A stretch of 50,346 bases of DNA from Subdoligranulum sp. (GTDB taxonomy: Bacteria; Bacillota; Clostridia; Oscillospirales; Ruminococcaceae), in contig SFIE01000012.1 of assembly GCA_004555405.1 (NCBI GenBank), forward strand, positions 1-50,346. The letters run 5' to 3'. Below are positions 7,388-15,028 of this stretch, piece after piece. Every line of letters begins with the position of its first letter. The stretch's first letter is position 1. Both the position numbers and the translations under genes were made by a program. Below the pieces are notes generated by a model that was not told the origin of the DNA, did not search any database, and saw only the letters and a program-made list of their open reading frames with translations.

Positions 7388-8350
7388 ATGAATCCCGTGG
7401 CAGAAAAAATTTACAAGATCGGCATTATCCCGGTAATTGCATTCAACAGCGTGGAAGAAGCGCTGCCCCTGTGCCGCGCGCTGGCGGCAGGCGGCCTGCC
7501 CGCAGCCGAAGTGACCTTCCGCACCGAGTGCGCCGAAGAATGCATTCGCCTGATCCACAGCGAAATGCCCGAAATGCTGCTGGGCGCAGGCACAGTGCTT
7601 ACCAAAGACCAAGCCCGCCGTGCGCTGGCGGCAGGCGCACAGTTCATTGTGTCGCCGGGGTATGATCCCGAGGTGGTGCAGTATGTGCTGGAGCAGGGCA
7701 GCGTGGCCATGCCCGGCACCATGACCCCCGGCGAAATGCAGCGGGCCATGAACCAGGGCTGCGAAGTGATCAAATATTTCCCGGCCGAAGCCAACGGCGG
7801 CGTGGCCATGCTGAAAAACATCGGTGCGGCATTAAAAGGCGCCCGCTGGATGTGTACGGGCGGCATCAATGCCAAGAATGTGCGCGATTATCTTGCCAGC
7901 GAGCAGGTGGTGGCTGTGGGCGGCACATGGATGTGCAAAAGCGATATGATCCGCGCCGGTGAGTGGGATAAGATCACCGCCCTGTGCCGCGAGGCTGTGG
8001 ACGCCATGCTGGATCTGCGGCTGGGGCATGTGGGCCTCAACTGCGCCGACGATGCCGAGGCTGCCCGCACCGCACAGCTGCTGTGCAGCCTGTTCCATAT
8101 GCAGAGCGCCGAGCAGAGCAACAGCTTTTTTGTGGGCAAGCGCGAGTTTGAAGTGATGAAAGGCGGCGGGCGCGGCACCAGCGGGCACATTGCCATCAAG
8201 TGCAGCAACACCGAGCGCGCGATCTATCACCTGCAGCAGCGCGGCATTACCTTTGATGAAAGCAGCGCCAAGCTGGTAAACGGCCGCCGCACCTTTATTT
8301 ATATGAATGGCGAGATCGCAGGCTTTGCGGTGCATCTGGTAGAAAAATAA
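7388..8350 (+). CDS. KDPG/KHG aldolase with C-terminal VOC-like domain
   Basis: The first about 210 residues are a class I KDPG/KHG aldolase that splits 2-keto-3-deoxy-6-phosphogluconate into pyruvate and glyceraldehyde 3-phosphate. Visible motifs are IPVIAFNS, the AEVTFRT segment, LLGAGTVL, FIVSPGYDPEVV, PGTMTPGE and the Schiff-base lysine region VIKYFPAE. The last about 105 residues (after LDLRLGHVGLNC) look like a VOC/glyoxalase-type unit, with a pattern of beta strands and FAVHLVEK at the end. Simple aldolases are about 210 residues, so the 320-residue length reflects a fusion. GGAGG precedes the ATG by nine bases. The sugar kinase gene follows 13 bases later, which supports a 2-keto-3-deoxygluconate route from uronic acids. 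The function of the extra domain is unknown. Confidence 0.88.
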   Translation: MNPVAEKIYKIGIIPVIAFNSVEEALPLCRALAAGGLPAAEVTFRTECAEECIRLIHSEMPEMLLGAGTVLTKDQARRALAAGAQFIVSPGYDPEVVQYVLEQGSVAMPGTMTPGEMQRAMNQGCEVIKYFPAEANGGVAMLKNIGAALKGARWMCTGGINAKNVRDYLASEQVVAVGGTWMCKSDMIRAGEWDKITALCREAVDAMLDLRLGHVGLNCADDAEAARTAQLLCSLFHMQSAEQSNSFFVGKREFEVMKGGGRGTSGHIAIKCSNTERAIYHLQQRGITFDESSAKLVNGRRTFIYMNGEIAGFAVHLVEK

Positions 8351-8363
8351 GGAGAATGCCATT

Positions 8364-9389
8364 ATGAGAGTTATTACCTTTGGCGAGATCATGATCCGCC
8401 TGCAGCCGTATCATCACGAGCGCTTTGTGCAGGCAAGCAATCTGGAATTCACCTTTGGCGGGGGCGAAGCCAATGTGGCGGTGTCGCTGGCAAACTTTGG
8501 GCTGGATGCCGCATTCGTTACCAAGCTGCCCGCCCACACCATTGGCCAGTGCGTGGTAAACGATCTGCGCCGCTTTGGCGTGGATACCAGCCTGATCACC
8601 CGCGGGGGCAGCCGCGTGGGCATTTACTTCAACGAAAAAGGCGCAGCACAGCGCGGCTCGGTGTGCATTTACGACCGTGCGCACAGCGCCATTCAGGAAG
8701 CCACTGCCGAGGATTTTGACTGGGATCGGATTTTTGCGGGGGCCGATTGGTTCCACTTTACGGGCATCACCCCGGCGCTGGGTGAAAATCTGGTGCAGCT
8801 GTGCCGTGCGGCCTGTCAGGCGGCCAAAGAGCGCGGCGTAAAGATCAGCTGCGATCTGAACTATCGCAGCAAGCTGTGGAGCCATGAGCAGGCCCGTGCC
8901 GCCATGAGCGATCTGTGCCAGTATGTGGATGTGTGCATTGCCAACGAGGAAGATGTGAAGGATGTGTTCGGCATTGAGGCCGAGGGCAGCGATGTGCGCG
9001 AGGGCAAGCTGAACGAGGCGGGCTATTTAAGCGTGGCCAAGCAGCTGGCAGACCGCTTTGGCATGGAAAAAGTGGGCATTACCCTGCGCGAAAGCCACAG
9101 CGCTTCCGACAATGGCTGGAGCGCGCTGCTGTACAACGCCCAAAGCGGCGAATATTTCTTCTCGCGCAAGTATGAGATCCATATCGTGGACCGTGTGGGC
9201 GGCGGCGACAGCTTTGCCGCAGGCCTGATCTATTCGATCCTGACCGGAAAAACCGACAAGCAGGCCGTAGAGTTTGCCTCGGCGGCTTCGGCGCTCAAGC
9301 ACACCATTGAGGGCGATTTCAACATGGTGTCGGTGGCCGAGGTGGAAAAACTGGCCGGGGGCGATATCTCCGGGCGCATTCAAAGATAA
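8364..9389 (+). CDS. kdgK: 2-keto-3-deoxygluconate kinase-like PfkB sugar kinase
   Basis: PfkB/ribokinase-family kinase expected to phosphorylate 2-keto-3-deoxygluconate to KDPG, the substrate of the aldolase just upstream. The N-terminal signature FGGGEANVAVSLANFG (about 32-47) binds sugar, and the C-terminal catalytic signature DRVGGGDSFAAGLIYS (about 275-290) holds the catalytic Asp and anion hole. CDLNYRSKLW and CIANEEDVKDVFG are typical of KdgK. Length is 341 residues. AAGGAG lies before the ATG, 13 bases after the aldolase stop. Together the two genes complete the KDG to pyruvate route; an isomerase, dehydratase or uronate transporter is not in the window. Other 2-keto sugar acids are possible substrates. 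Confidence 0.85.
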   Translation: MRVITFGEIMIRLQPYHHERFVQASNLEFTFGGGEANVAVSLANFGLDAAFVTKLPAHTIGQCVVNDLRRFGVDTSLITRGGSRVGIYFNEKGAAQRGSVCIYDRAHSAIQEATAEDFDWDRIFAGADWFHFTGITPALGENLVQLCRAACQAAKERGVKISCDLNYRSKLWSHEQARAAMSDLCQYVDVCIANEEDVKDVFGIEAEGSDVREGKLNEAGYLSVAKQLADRFGMEKVGITLRESHSASDNGWSALLYNAQSGEYFFSRKYEIHIVDRVGGGDSFAAGLIYSILTGKTDKQAVEFASAASALKHTIEGDFNMVSVAEVEKLAGGDISGRIQR

Positions 9390-9459
9390 CAAAGGGCACA
9401 ATAGGCCTTTTGCAAATACAGTGCCGGAACACCCGGCGGAATTGTTGGAGGGAACAATC

Positions 9460-9882
9460 ATGGCAAAAAAGAGCATTAAGCAAACCGTGCAGGCTGCAAA
9501 GGCCGAAACCAAAAAGGCCCTGGAAGCTGCTGAACCTGTGATCACAAACGCTGTGGAAGAGCTGCAGGCCGCTGCAGAGCCCGTGATGAAAAAAGCCCGT
9601 GAAACCGCCGAGCAGGCCATGGAAAAGGCTGCCCCCGCTGTGAACGCCGCCGAAAAAAAGATGCGCGAGAGCAGCCGTAAGATCCGCGCCGCCATGGCGC
9701 CGGAGGTGTATGTGCAGGCTTGCGGCCGTGAGCTGGATGTGGCCGAAATTCAAGAGCGCTGCCGCGCTGCCTACCGTGCCACCCACAAGATCGGCATTCA
9801 CTCCATGAAGGTGTATATCAAGCCCGAGGAAAGCGCCGCCTACTATGTGATCAACAAGGAAACCGGCGAGATCGAGCTGTAA
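9460..9882 (+). CDS. Ala/Glu/Lys-rich protein with DUF6465-like C terminus
   Basis: A 140-residue soluble protein. Residues 1-80 are an uninterrupted run of Ala, Lys and Glu with heptad spacing (repeats such as AAEPVI and AAEPVMKKA), predicted as one long amphipathic helix or coiled coil. Residues 83-140 form a compact domain (VYVQACGRELDVAEIQERC, then HSMKVYIKPEESAAYYVIN), which resembles DUF6465 proteins of Clostridia. GGAGG is nine bases before the ATG at 9460. It has no signal peptide. It follows kdgK by 70 bases on the same strand and could be read through from that operon. The function is unknown; the helical part recalls histone-like or LEA-like tails, but that is only a compositional likeness. 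Confidence 0.75.
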   Translation: MAKKSIKQTVQAAKAETKKALEAAEPVITNAVEELQAAAEPVMKKARETAEQAMEKAAPAVNAAEKKMRESSRKIRAAMAPEVYVQACGRELDVAEIQERCRAAYRATHKIGIHSMKVYIKPEESAAYYVINKETGEIEL

Positions 9883-9911
9883 CGCACAGCCGCAGGCAGA
9901 ATAAGCAATAA

Positions 9912-9964
9912 AAATCAGCCGCCCCTCCGTGTGCTTCGGCACGGGAGGGACGGCTGTTGTTTTG
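9912..9964. terminator. Bidirectional terminator between convergent genes
   Basis: A long GC-rich stem with small bulges (9916-9934 with 9939-9956) around a TTCG loop. On the minus strand it is followed by TTTTTATT and on the plus strand by TTGTTTT, so it can stop both neighbouring genes. Confidence 0.75.
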
Positions 9965-9970
9965 CCGGTG

Positions 9971-10735
9971 TTATGAGTAAATTTTCACAGTAAGGGTCAG
10001 CGGCTCACTTTGTACGCCGGAAGGGCTTGTGGTATAGGCGGTGATGGTGTAGTTGTTGGGCTCTTCCAGGCAGTAGGAGATCGAATCCTCGGCAGTCAGC
10101 GTTTCTTCGCTGTACCACAGCACTTCGCCGGTGCCATGGTCGCACACACTCACGGTCACGGTGGCCGATTCATTGGGCTCGTCCTCATTCAGATGCACCT
10201 TCATCCAGGTGCCGGTGCTGTAGGCGCTGCCGTCATACAGGCTGCATTCCGGTGCAAGCGGGTCAGGCGAGGAAGGGGCGGGGGTAGGCTCTGGCGTAGG
10301 TTCGGGTGTGGGCTCGGGGGTAGGCTCCGGCTGGCTGCTCGGGCTTTCGGCTGCCTGTGAGCTGGCGTTGCTGGAAGCGGTGTTTTCGCCGCTGCCGGGC
10401 TTGGGCACACCGCCGCGCACAAGCAGCGCCACCACCAGCACAGCCAGCACGGCGTTCACGCCCATCACCACGCCAAAGGCAGAAATGCCCTTTTTGCGGT
10501 GTACCGGCGGCAGGGGCTCGGTTTGCATGGCGGCCGTATGCGCGCCAAAGGCATCGGCAGCCTCACCCTGCCAGTGATAGCGCAGGCAGCGCCCGCGGCG
10601 CCCGGCGGGGCGATAGCGGCGGGGCTCCAGCTTGCGGCAGACCCGCAGCGAGGGGCGGCGGTTTCGCTTTAAGGCGCGAAGGGTAAAAAATAAAAGTGCC
10701 AGCCACAAAAGGGCGGCAAGAATCAAAATCAGCAT
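9971..10735 (-). CDS. Membrane protein with PEPT-repeat linker
   Basis: A 254-residue protein of unknown function. A hydrophobic segment at residues 2-19 is followed by a strongly basic, Arg-rich region (20-60). A second hydrophobic helix (about 88-110, FGVVMGVNAVLAVLVVALLV) leads out to a Ser-rich stretch and a PEPT tandem repeat (at least four units, DNA 10275-10335), a flexible wall-spanning linker. The last 95 residues look like an extracellular Ig-like/beta domain (TVTVSVCDHGTGEVLWYS, NNYTITAYTTSPSG). The start at 10735 has AGAGG upstream; the longer frame lacks one. It is convergent with the DUF6465-like gene and divergent from the CDP-glucose dehydratase gene. A sensor or surface-binding role is possible but not shown. 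Confidence 0.65.
   Translation of the reverse strand: MLILILAALLWLALLFFTLRALKRNRRPSLRVCRKLEPRRYRPAGRRGRCLRYHWQGEAADAFGAHTAAMQTEPLPPVHRKKGISAFGVVMGVNAVLAVLVVALLVRGGVPKPGSGENTASSNASSQAAESPSSQPEPTPEPTPEPTPEPTPAPSSPDPLAPECSLYDGSAYSTGTWMKVHLNEDEPNESATVTVSVCDHGTGEVLWYSEETLTAEDSISYCLEEPNNYTITAYTTSPSGVQSEPLTLTVKIYS
10275..10335 (-). repeat. 12-bp tandem repeats coding for PEPT
   Basis: Imperfect 12-base units encode the repeated tetrapeptide Pro-Glu-Pro-Thr. Third-position differences between units show that the array is not brand new. Confidence 0.7.
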
Positions 10736-10870
10736 GATATTCCTCTCATTGCCTGCATAGGCGGCAGGGCCTGATGCACATTGGTGAACGATCATTCCAC
10801 ATTATTATAATACAAATCCGCCCCGAAAAAAAGTGGGCAGTAAAAGTTTTGTGATCTTGTGCGGCAAAAC

Positions 10871-10900
10871 TTGCAATCAGGGGCGGATTCTTGGTATACT
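10871..10900 (+). promoter_or_regulatory. Promoter of the CDP-glucose dehydratase-like gene
   Basis: TTGCAA (10871-10876), an 18-base spacer and TATACT (10895-10900). On the opposite strand a TATAAT (10809-10804) may serve the divergent membrane-protein gene, but I see no -35 for it. Confidence 0.55.
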
Positions 10901-10969
10901 GAAAAAAGATCACACATGGGCGCTGCCATGGCAGCAGCCCCAACACGATTTCTTTTTGAGGAACAGCAC

Positions 10970-12031
10970 ATGGTCAATTCGACATTCTGGAAAAATAAAA
11001 CCGTTCTGGTCACTGGCTGCACCGGCTTTAAAGGCGCATGGCTGTGCCTGTGGCTGAGCGCCATGGGGGCCAGGGTGGTGGGTACGGCCCGCGGCACCGG
11101 CAGCCCGAACGGCGTGTTTGCCGCAGCAAATCTTGCAGAAAAAATCACGCTGGAGCGTGCCGACATTCGCGATGAAAGCCGCATTCTGGAAATTTTTGCC
11201 GCCCATAAGCCCCAGGTGGTGTTTCATCTGGCGGCACAGCCGCTGGTGGGCCTTAGCTATGAATGCCCCGACGAAACCTATGCCATCAATGTGATCGGCA
11301 CCCTGAATGTGCTGGCAGGCATTCGTGCCACAGCCGAATGCCGCTGCGGCATTTTTGTTACCACCGATCGCTGCGCCCAGCAGGCGGCCAACGGCCAAAG
11401 CCGCCCCAACGAGCTGCTGGGCGGGTTTGACCCCTACAGCAACAGCAAGGCGGCATCGGAAATTCTCATCGCCACCTATCGCAGCACCTTTTTGCTGCCG
11501 CAGGGCAAGGGCATTGCCATGGGCCGCAGCGGCAATGTGGTGGGCGGCGGCGACTGGGCCAAGGATCGCCTGATCCCCGATTGCATCCGCGCCATGCAGG
11601 CCGGCGAGGCCCTTACCATCCGCAACCCCAATGCAGCCAAGCCGTGGCAGTATGTGCTGGATATTCTGGCGGGCTATCTGTGCCTTGGCCAAAAGCTGTG
11701 GGAGCAGCCGCAGGCGTTCAGTCAGGCATGGAATTTCCGCCCGCAGGACGAACCCATGCTTACGGTGGGGGATATGGTGCAGGTGCTGCGCGATGCCTAC
11801 GACCCGGACTATCACGACATTCGCTACGGCCAGCCGCCCCGGCACGGGCTGGAGCAGGTGCAGCGGGACGAAAGCCCCACGCGCGCCATGCTGGACTGGC
11901 GCCCGCTGGTTTCGGCTGTCGACGCAGTGGCCCATGCAGCCCGCTGGTATCAGGCCGCCGCAAAGCAGAACGCTGCCGCCGAAACCATGGCACAGCTGCA
12001 GGAATACCGGAAAATGTGCGAGCAGACCTGA
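10970..12031 (+). CDS. rfbG: CDP-glucose 4,6-dehydratase-like SDR enzyme
   Basis: Extended short-chain dehydrogenase expected to convert CDP-glucose to CDP-4-keto-6-deoxyglucose for 3,6-dideoxyhexose synthesis. The N-terminal Rossmann motif is VTGCTGFKGAWL, followed by FHLAAQPLVGLSY. The catalytic Thr region reads FVTTDRC, where the family usually has VTTDKC, and the catalytic Tyr/Lys pair is in DPYSNSKAASE. The downstream GNVVGGGDWAKDRLIPD is diagnostic of the RfbG group. Length is 353 residues, near normal. GAGGA is eight bases before the ATG. The usual partner genes rfbF and rfbH are not adjacent, so the gene may act on a nucleotide sugar made elsewhere, or on a different substrate. Confidence 0.82.
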   Translation: MVNSTFWKNKTVLVTGCTGFKGAWLCLWLSAMGARVVGTARGTGSPNGVFAAANLAEKITLERADIRDESRILEIFAAHKPQVVFHLAAQPLVGLSYECPDETYAINVIGTLNVLAGIRATAECRCGIFVTTDRCAQQAANGQSRPNELLGGFDPYSNSKAASEILIATYRSTFLLPQGKGIAMGRSGNVVGGGDWAKDRLIPDCIRAMQAGEALTIRNPNAAKPWQYVLDILAGYLCLGQKLWEQPQAFSQAWNFRPQDEPMLTVGDMVQVLRDAYDPDYHDIRYGQPPRHGLEQVQRDESPTRAMLDWRPLVSAVDAVAHAARWYQAAAKQNAAAETMAQLQEYRKMCEQT

Positions 12032-12082
12032 AAACGCCGCCGCACGTTCGATCCGCTTTTAAAAAATCGGGACTTTCAGCCC

Positions 12083-12117
12083 TAACCCGGCTGCAAAGGC
12101 CCGGTTTTTCTTTTGGT
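12083..12117 (+). terminator. Possible weak terminator after rfbG-like gene
   Basis: AACCCGG and CCCGGTT can pair imperfectly around CTGCAAAGG and are followed by TTTCTTTT. The stem is short and bulged. Confidence 0.4.
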
Positions 12118-12197
12118 TCACAGAAAAAAACCACAGGGCAGGCGGCACCCTTTGCCCGGGGCCTGCTTAGAATGGGATAGGAAAGGGGGCTTGCCGT

Positions 12198-12545
12198 ATG
12201 AAAAGCAAAAAGGCGGCAGGGGTGCTGGCAGCACTGGTGCTTTCGGTATCCATGACGGCAGCGGCGTGGGCCGACTGCCCGGCGCAGAGGGAGGAATGCC
12301 TGTTCCAAAACGAAAACTGCGCGTATCTGGCGGCAGTGGCGGCGTATCAGCAGGAATGCGCCGCGCGCGAAAAGGCTTATTGCGATGCCGTGAAGGCGTA
12401 TCAAAAACAGGCAGAGCTTGAGCAGGAGGCCTACAAAAAAGCGGTAAAGCAATATCAAAAGGAGCAGGAGCGCAGAGAAGCCGCCTGCCAAAAGGCCCTG
12501 CAGCGCTGCCGGGCGGGGCTATTATATAAATGTAAGGGAAAATAA
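12198..12545 (+). CDS. Small secreted Cys-containing coiled-coil protein
   Basis: A 115-residue protein I do not recognise. A clear signal peptide (MKSKKAAGVLAALVLSVSMT, cleavage likely after AWA near residue 25) is followed by a mature part with cysteines at about 27, 34, 41, 54, 62, 97, 103 and 111. The middle (about 60-95) is a Gln/Glu/Lys-rich coiled coil with YQKQ and YQKE repeats. AGGGGG is eight bases before the ATG. The mature part could form two or three disulfides or bind metal. It stands alone between the rfbG-like gene and the pyr operon, with its own terminator at 12554-12588. A secreted structural or envelope role is a guess. Confidence 0.65.
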   Translation: MKSKKAAGVLAALVLSVSMTAAAWADCPAQREECLFQNENCAYLAAVAAYQQECAAREKAYCDAVKAYQKQAELEQEAYKKAVKQYQKEQERREAACQKALQRCRAGLLYKCKGK

Positions 12546-12553
12546 CGGCGCAC

Positions 12554-12588
12554 AGCGGCAGGCCCCGGCGGGGGTCTGCCGCTTTTTG
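12554..12588 (+). terminator. Terminator after the secreted protein gene
   Basis: AGCGGCAG with downstream CCCC pairs with GGGG and CTGCCGCT around GGCG, followed by TTTTT. It separates this gene from the pyr operon promoter. Confidence 0.75.
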
Positions 12589-12651
12589 GGGAAAAATCAA
12601 ATGTAACAAAAACAAACGCGGTTTTTTGGTAAATTCCGTCATACCATGGAA

Positions 12652-12679
12652 TTGACAGAAACACCGGGTTTATGATAAT
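12652..12679 (+). promoter_or_regulatory. Promoter of the pyr operon
   Basis: TTGACA (12652-12657), a 16-base spacer and GATAAT (12674-12679). Transcription would start near 12686, giving a leader of about 260 nt before pyrC. A bulged GC-rich hairpin at about 12707-12745 lies in the early leader. Confidence 0.65.
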
Positions 12680-12778
12680 ATACCATTAAGATTAAATGGG
12701 CGGGAGCGCTTCCGGCCCCGGAGCGGCTCTCCGGAGAAGGCGCGCGATCCTGCAAAGAAAAAACAGGAGGAAGCAGCC

Positions 12779-12856
12779 ATGCATAAGCGAGTGGATCCGG
12801 CATTCATGCGAAAGTGCGGCGGCGCTGTTTTTTCCCGTTTTTATATTTGCTTTTGA
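12779..12856 (+). CDS. pyr operon leader peptide (25 aa)
   Basis: A short open frame starting at ATG 12779, eight bases after a perfect CAGGAGG, and ending at TGA 12854-12856. Its second half is T-rich and codes for several Phe residues plus Tyr (AVFSRFYICF at the end). The stop codon sits one base before the left arm of a U-tailed hairpin (12857-12886). This is the layout of the pyrBI leader of enterobacteria, where RNA polymerase pauses in U-rich leader DNA when UTP is low, so that the translating ribosome catches up and blocks the terminator. The peptide itself probably has no function. It is not in the frame of pyrC. Confidence 0.7.
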   Translation: MHKRVDPAFMRKCGGAVFSRFYICF

Positions 12857-12886
12857 CTTTTCCTTTTTTGGGGAAAGTTTTTTTTT
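12857..12886 (+). terminator. Attenuator hairpin of the pyr leader
   Basis: CTTTTCC (12857-12863) pairs with GGGAAAG (12871-12877, one G-U) around TTTTTTG and is followed by nine T residues (12878-12886). A ribosome at the leader stop codon would cover the left arm and prevent the hairpin. Confidence 0.7.
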
Positions 12887-12944
12887 ACCCAAAACCCAAA
12901 AGACCCCCCGGCGCGGCCGGGCAGAACAGAAAGGAAAAAATACC

Positions 12945-14129
12945 ATGATCCTGCAAAATCTTACCGGCACAAACGGCGAAAAGTTTGACCTTTGCGTGCG
13001 GGACGGCAAAATTTTTTCTAAGGGCCTGCAGCTGGAAGCCGGGCCCGGCGAGGAAACGCTGGACTGCCGCGGCCTTACGGCGCTGCCCGGCTTTGTGGAC
13101 ACCCACTGCCATTGGCGCACGCCCGGCTTTGAGTATAAAGAGGACATCACCACCGGCAGCCAGGCAGCTGCGGCAGGCGGCTATACCTTTGTAAACCTGA
13201 TGCCCAACACGAACCCCGTGTGCTCCAGCGTGGCCATTGCCAACAGCGTAATGCAGGAGGCCGAGCGCGTGGGCCTGTGCGGCTGCAACCAGACCCTGAG
13301 CATCACCAAGGACTTTGACGGTGAAACGCTGGATCATCTGAAAACGCTGCCCGCCACGGTGCGCTTTGTGACCGAGGACGGCAAGGGCGTGCAGAACAAC
13401 CAGACCATGGCACGCGCCTTTGCCATCTGCCAGCAAAAGGGCATCACCATCATGTCGCACGCCGAGGATATGCAGATCAGCAAGTGGGATTACCGCTTGG
13501 CGGAAAACATTGAAACCGTGCGCAATCTGCATTTGGCCGAATACTACGGCACCCGCCTGCATTTCTGCCATGTTTCCACCAAGGAGGCCATTGAGGCCAT
13601 CGAAGCCAGCCGCTGGAAGGGCGCGCCCGTTACCTGCGAGGTTACGCCGCATCACCTGTGGTGGACCAAGGATGTGTGCGATTACCGTGTAAACCCGCCC
13701 ATCCGCGAGCAGGCCGATGTGGATGCACTGGTAGAGGCCATCCGTCTGGGGGCGGTGGATACCATCGGCACCGACCATGCGCCCCACACCGCCGAGGAAA
13801 AGCAGAACGGCGCAGCAGGCATGGTGGGGCTGGAAACCGCCTTTGCCATCTGCTACACCAAGCTGTGCCTGCAATGCGGGCTGCCGCTGCAGCAGCTGGC
13901 CGAGCTGATGAGCACCAACGGCGCAGCCATTCTGGGCCTGCAGAATAAGGGCAAGCTGGAGATCGGCTATGATGCCGACATTGCGCTGGTCGATCTGGCC
14001 GAGCAATGGACCGTACACAACGAAGCCCTGCACAGCAAAAGCAAAAACAGCCCCTACGAGGGCGTGCAGCTGACCGGCAAGGTGAAATATACATTCCGCA
14101 ATGGCCGAATGACCTGGAAGGATCAATAA
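12945..14129 (+). CDS. pyrC: Dihydroorotase
   Basis: Zinc enzyme that closes carbamoyl aspartate to dihydroorotate, the third step of UMP synthesis. The metal motif DTHCHWRTPG holds His54 and His56, GFEYKEDITTG follows, and the other expected ligands or active-site residues are seen in TEDGKGV, SHAED, FCHVS and GTDHAPH (Asp277). Length is 394 residues, a little shorter than the 420-430 usual for type I enzymes. AAAGGA is present before the ATG at 12945; the frame is open further upstream, but that part is the attenuated leader. It is the first gene of the pyr operon, 32 bases before pyrF. Expression is probably set by the leader at 12779-12886. Confidence 0.93.
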   Translation: MILQNLTGTNGEKFDLCVRDGKIFSKGLQLEAGPGEETLDCRGLTALPGFVDTHCHWRTPGFEYKEDITTGSQAAAAGGYTFVNLMPNTNPVCSSVAIANSVMQEAERVGLCGCNQTLSITKDFDGETLDHLKTLPATVRFVTEDGKGVQNNQTMARAFAICQQKGITIMSHAEDMQISKWDYRLAENIETVRNLHLAEYYGTRLHFCHVSTKEAIEAIEASRWKGAPVTCEVTPHHLWWTKDVCDYRVNPPIREQADVDALVEAIRLGAVDTIGTDHAPHTAEEKQNGAAGMVGLETAFAICYTKLCLQCGLPLQQLAELMSTNGAAILGLQNKGKLEIGYDADIALVDLAEQWTVHNEALHSKSKNSPYEGVQLTGKVKYTFRNGRMTWKDQ

Positions 14130-14161
14130 ATAACACCACAAAATATACGGAGGGTAATATT

Positions 14162-15028
14162 ATGACAAACATGGACAAACTGTATGATGCCGTGGCCGCC
14201 CGCGGCCCTGTGTGCGTGGGCCTTGACACCGACATTTCCTATCTGCCTGAGGATTTTGTGGACTCGGCCAAAACCGCCGGCGAAAACATTGTGGCCTTCA
14301 ACAAGGCCATCATCGAGGCCACCAAGGCTGTGGCAGGCTGCTTTAAAGTGCAGATCGCCTATTACGAAAGCCTGGGCATGGACGGCATGAAGGCCTATGC
14401 TGACACGCTGGCCGCTGTGCGCGCCGCCGGTGTGCCCGTGATCGCCGATATCAAGCGCGGCGATATTGCCAAAACCGCCGAAATGTATGCCAAGGCACAC
14501 TTTGAGGGCGATTTCGAGGCCGATTTCATCACGCTGGCTCCTTACATGGGCCTGGATTCCATTCAGCCCTATATGCCGTATATGCAGCAAAAGGGCAAGG
14601 GCGTGTTTGTGCTGGTGCGCACCAGCAACCCCGGCGCGAAAGACTTTGAGTATGAAAAGCTGGCCGATGGCCGCCATGTGTATGATATGGTGGGCGACAA
14701 GCTCAATGAGCTGGGCAAGCAGGCCATGGGCGAAAGCGGCTATTCCAGCGTGGGCCTTGTGATCGGCGGCACGCACATTGAGGAAGCCGCCGAGATCCGC
14801 GCCCGCTATAAGGACAGCTTCTTCCTGATCCCCGGCTACGGCGCACAGGGCGGCACCGCCCCCGACATTGCCCAGTATCTTTCCTGCGGCAACGGCGGCG
14901 TGGTGAACAGCAGCCGCGGCATTCTGCTGGCACGCAAAAAGCAGCCCGGCGTAAAGTTTGACGAAGCCGCCTACAACGAATGCGTAAAAATGAAGGAGGC
15001 AATCGCCGATGCGTGCAGCAAGCTGTGA
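14162..15028 (+). CDS. pyrF: Orotidine-5'-phosphate decarboxylase
   Basis: Decarboxylates OMP to UMP, the last step of the pathway. The early motif VGLDTDISYLP, the catalytic DIKRGDI segment (about residue 97) and the phosphate-binding GYGAQGG region are present. At 288 residues it belongs to the longer type-2 class of the family rather than the about 235-residue type. GGAGG is about eight bases before the ATG. Its 3' end overlaps pyrK by 20 bases, so the two are likely translationally coupled. Confidence 0.95.
   Translation: MTNMDKLYDAVAARGPVCVGLDTDISYLPEDFVDSAKTAGENIVAFNKAIIEATKAVAGCFKVQIAYYESLGMDGMKAYADTLAAVRAAGVPVIADIKRGDIAKTAEMYAKAHFEGDFEADFITLAPYMGLDSIQPYMPYMQQKGKGVFVLVRTSNPGAKDFEYEKLADGRHVYDMVGDKLNELGKQAMGESGYSSVGLVIGGTHIEEAAEIRARYKDSFFLIPGYGAQGGTAPDIAQYLSCGNGGVVNSSRGILLARKKQPGVKFDEAAYNECVKMKEAIADACSKL

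Noticed and set aside
10275..10335. CRISPR-like repeat
   Set aside because: The 12-base units are contiguous and in frame, coding for PEPT, with no spacers.
12707..12745. PyrR-binding loop in the pyr leader
   Set aside because: The bulged GC-rich hairpin here lacks the conserved purine-rich PyrR loop that I would expect; the leader-peptide model fits better.
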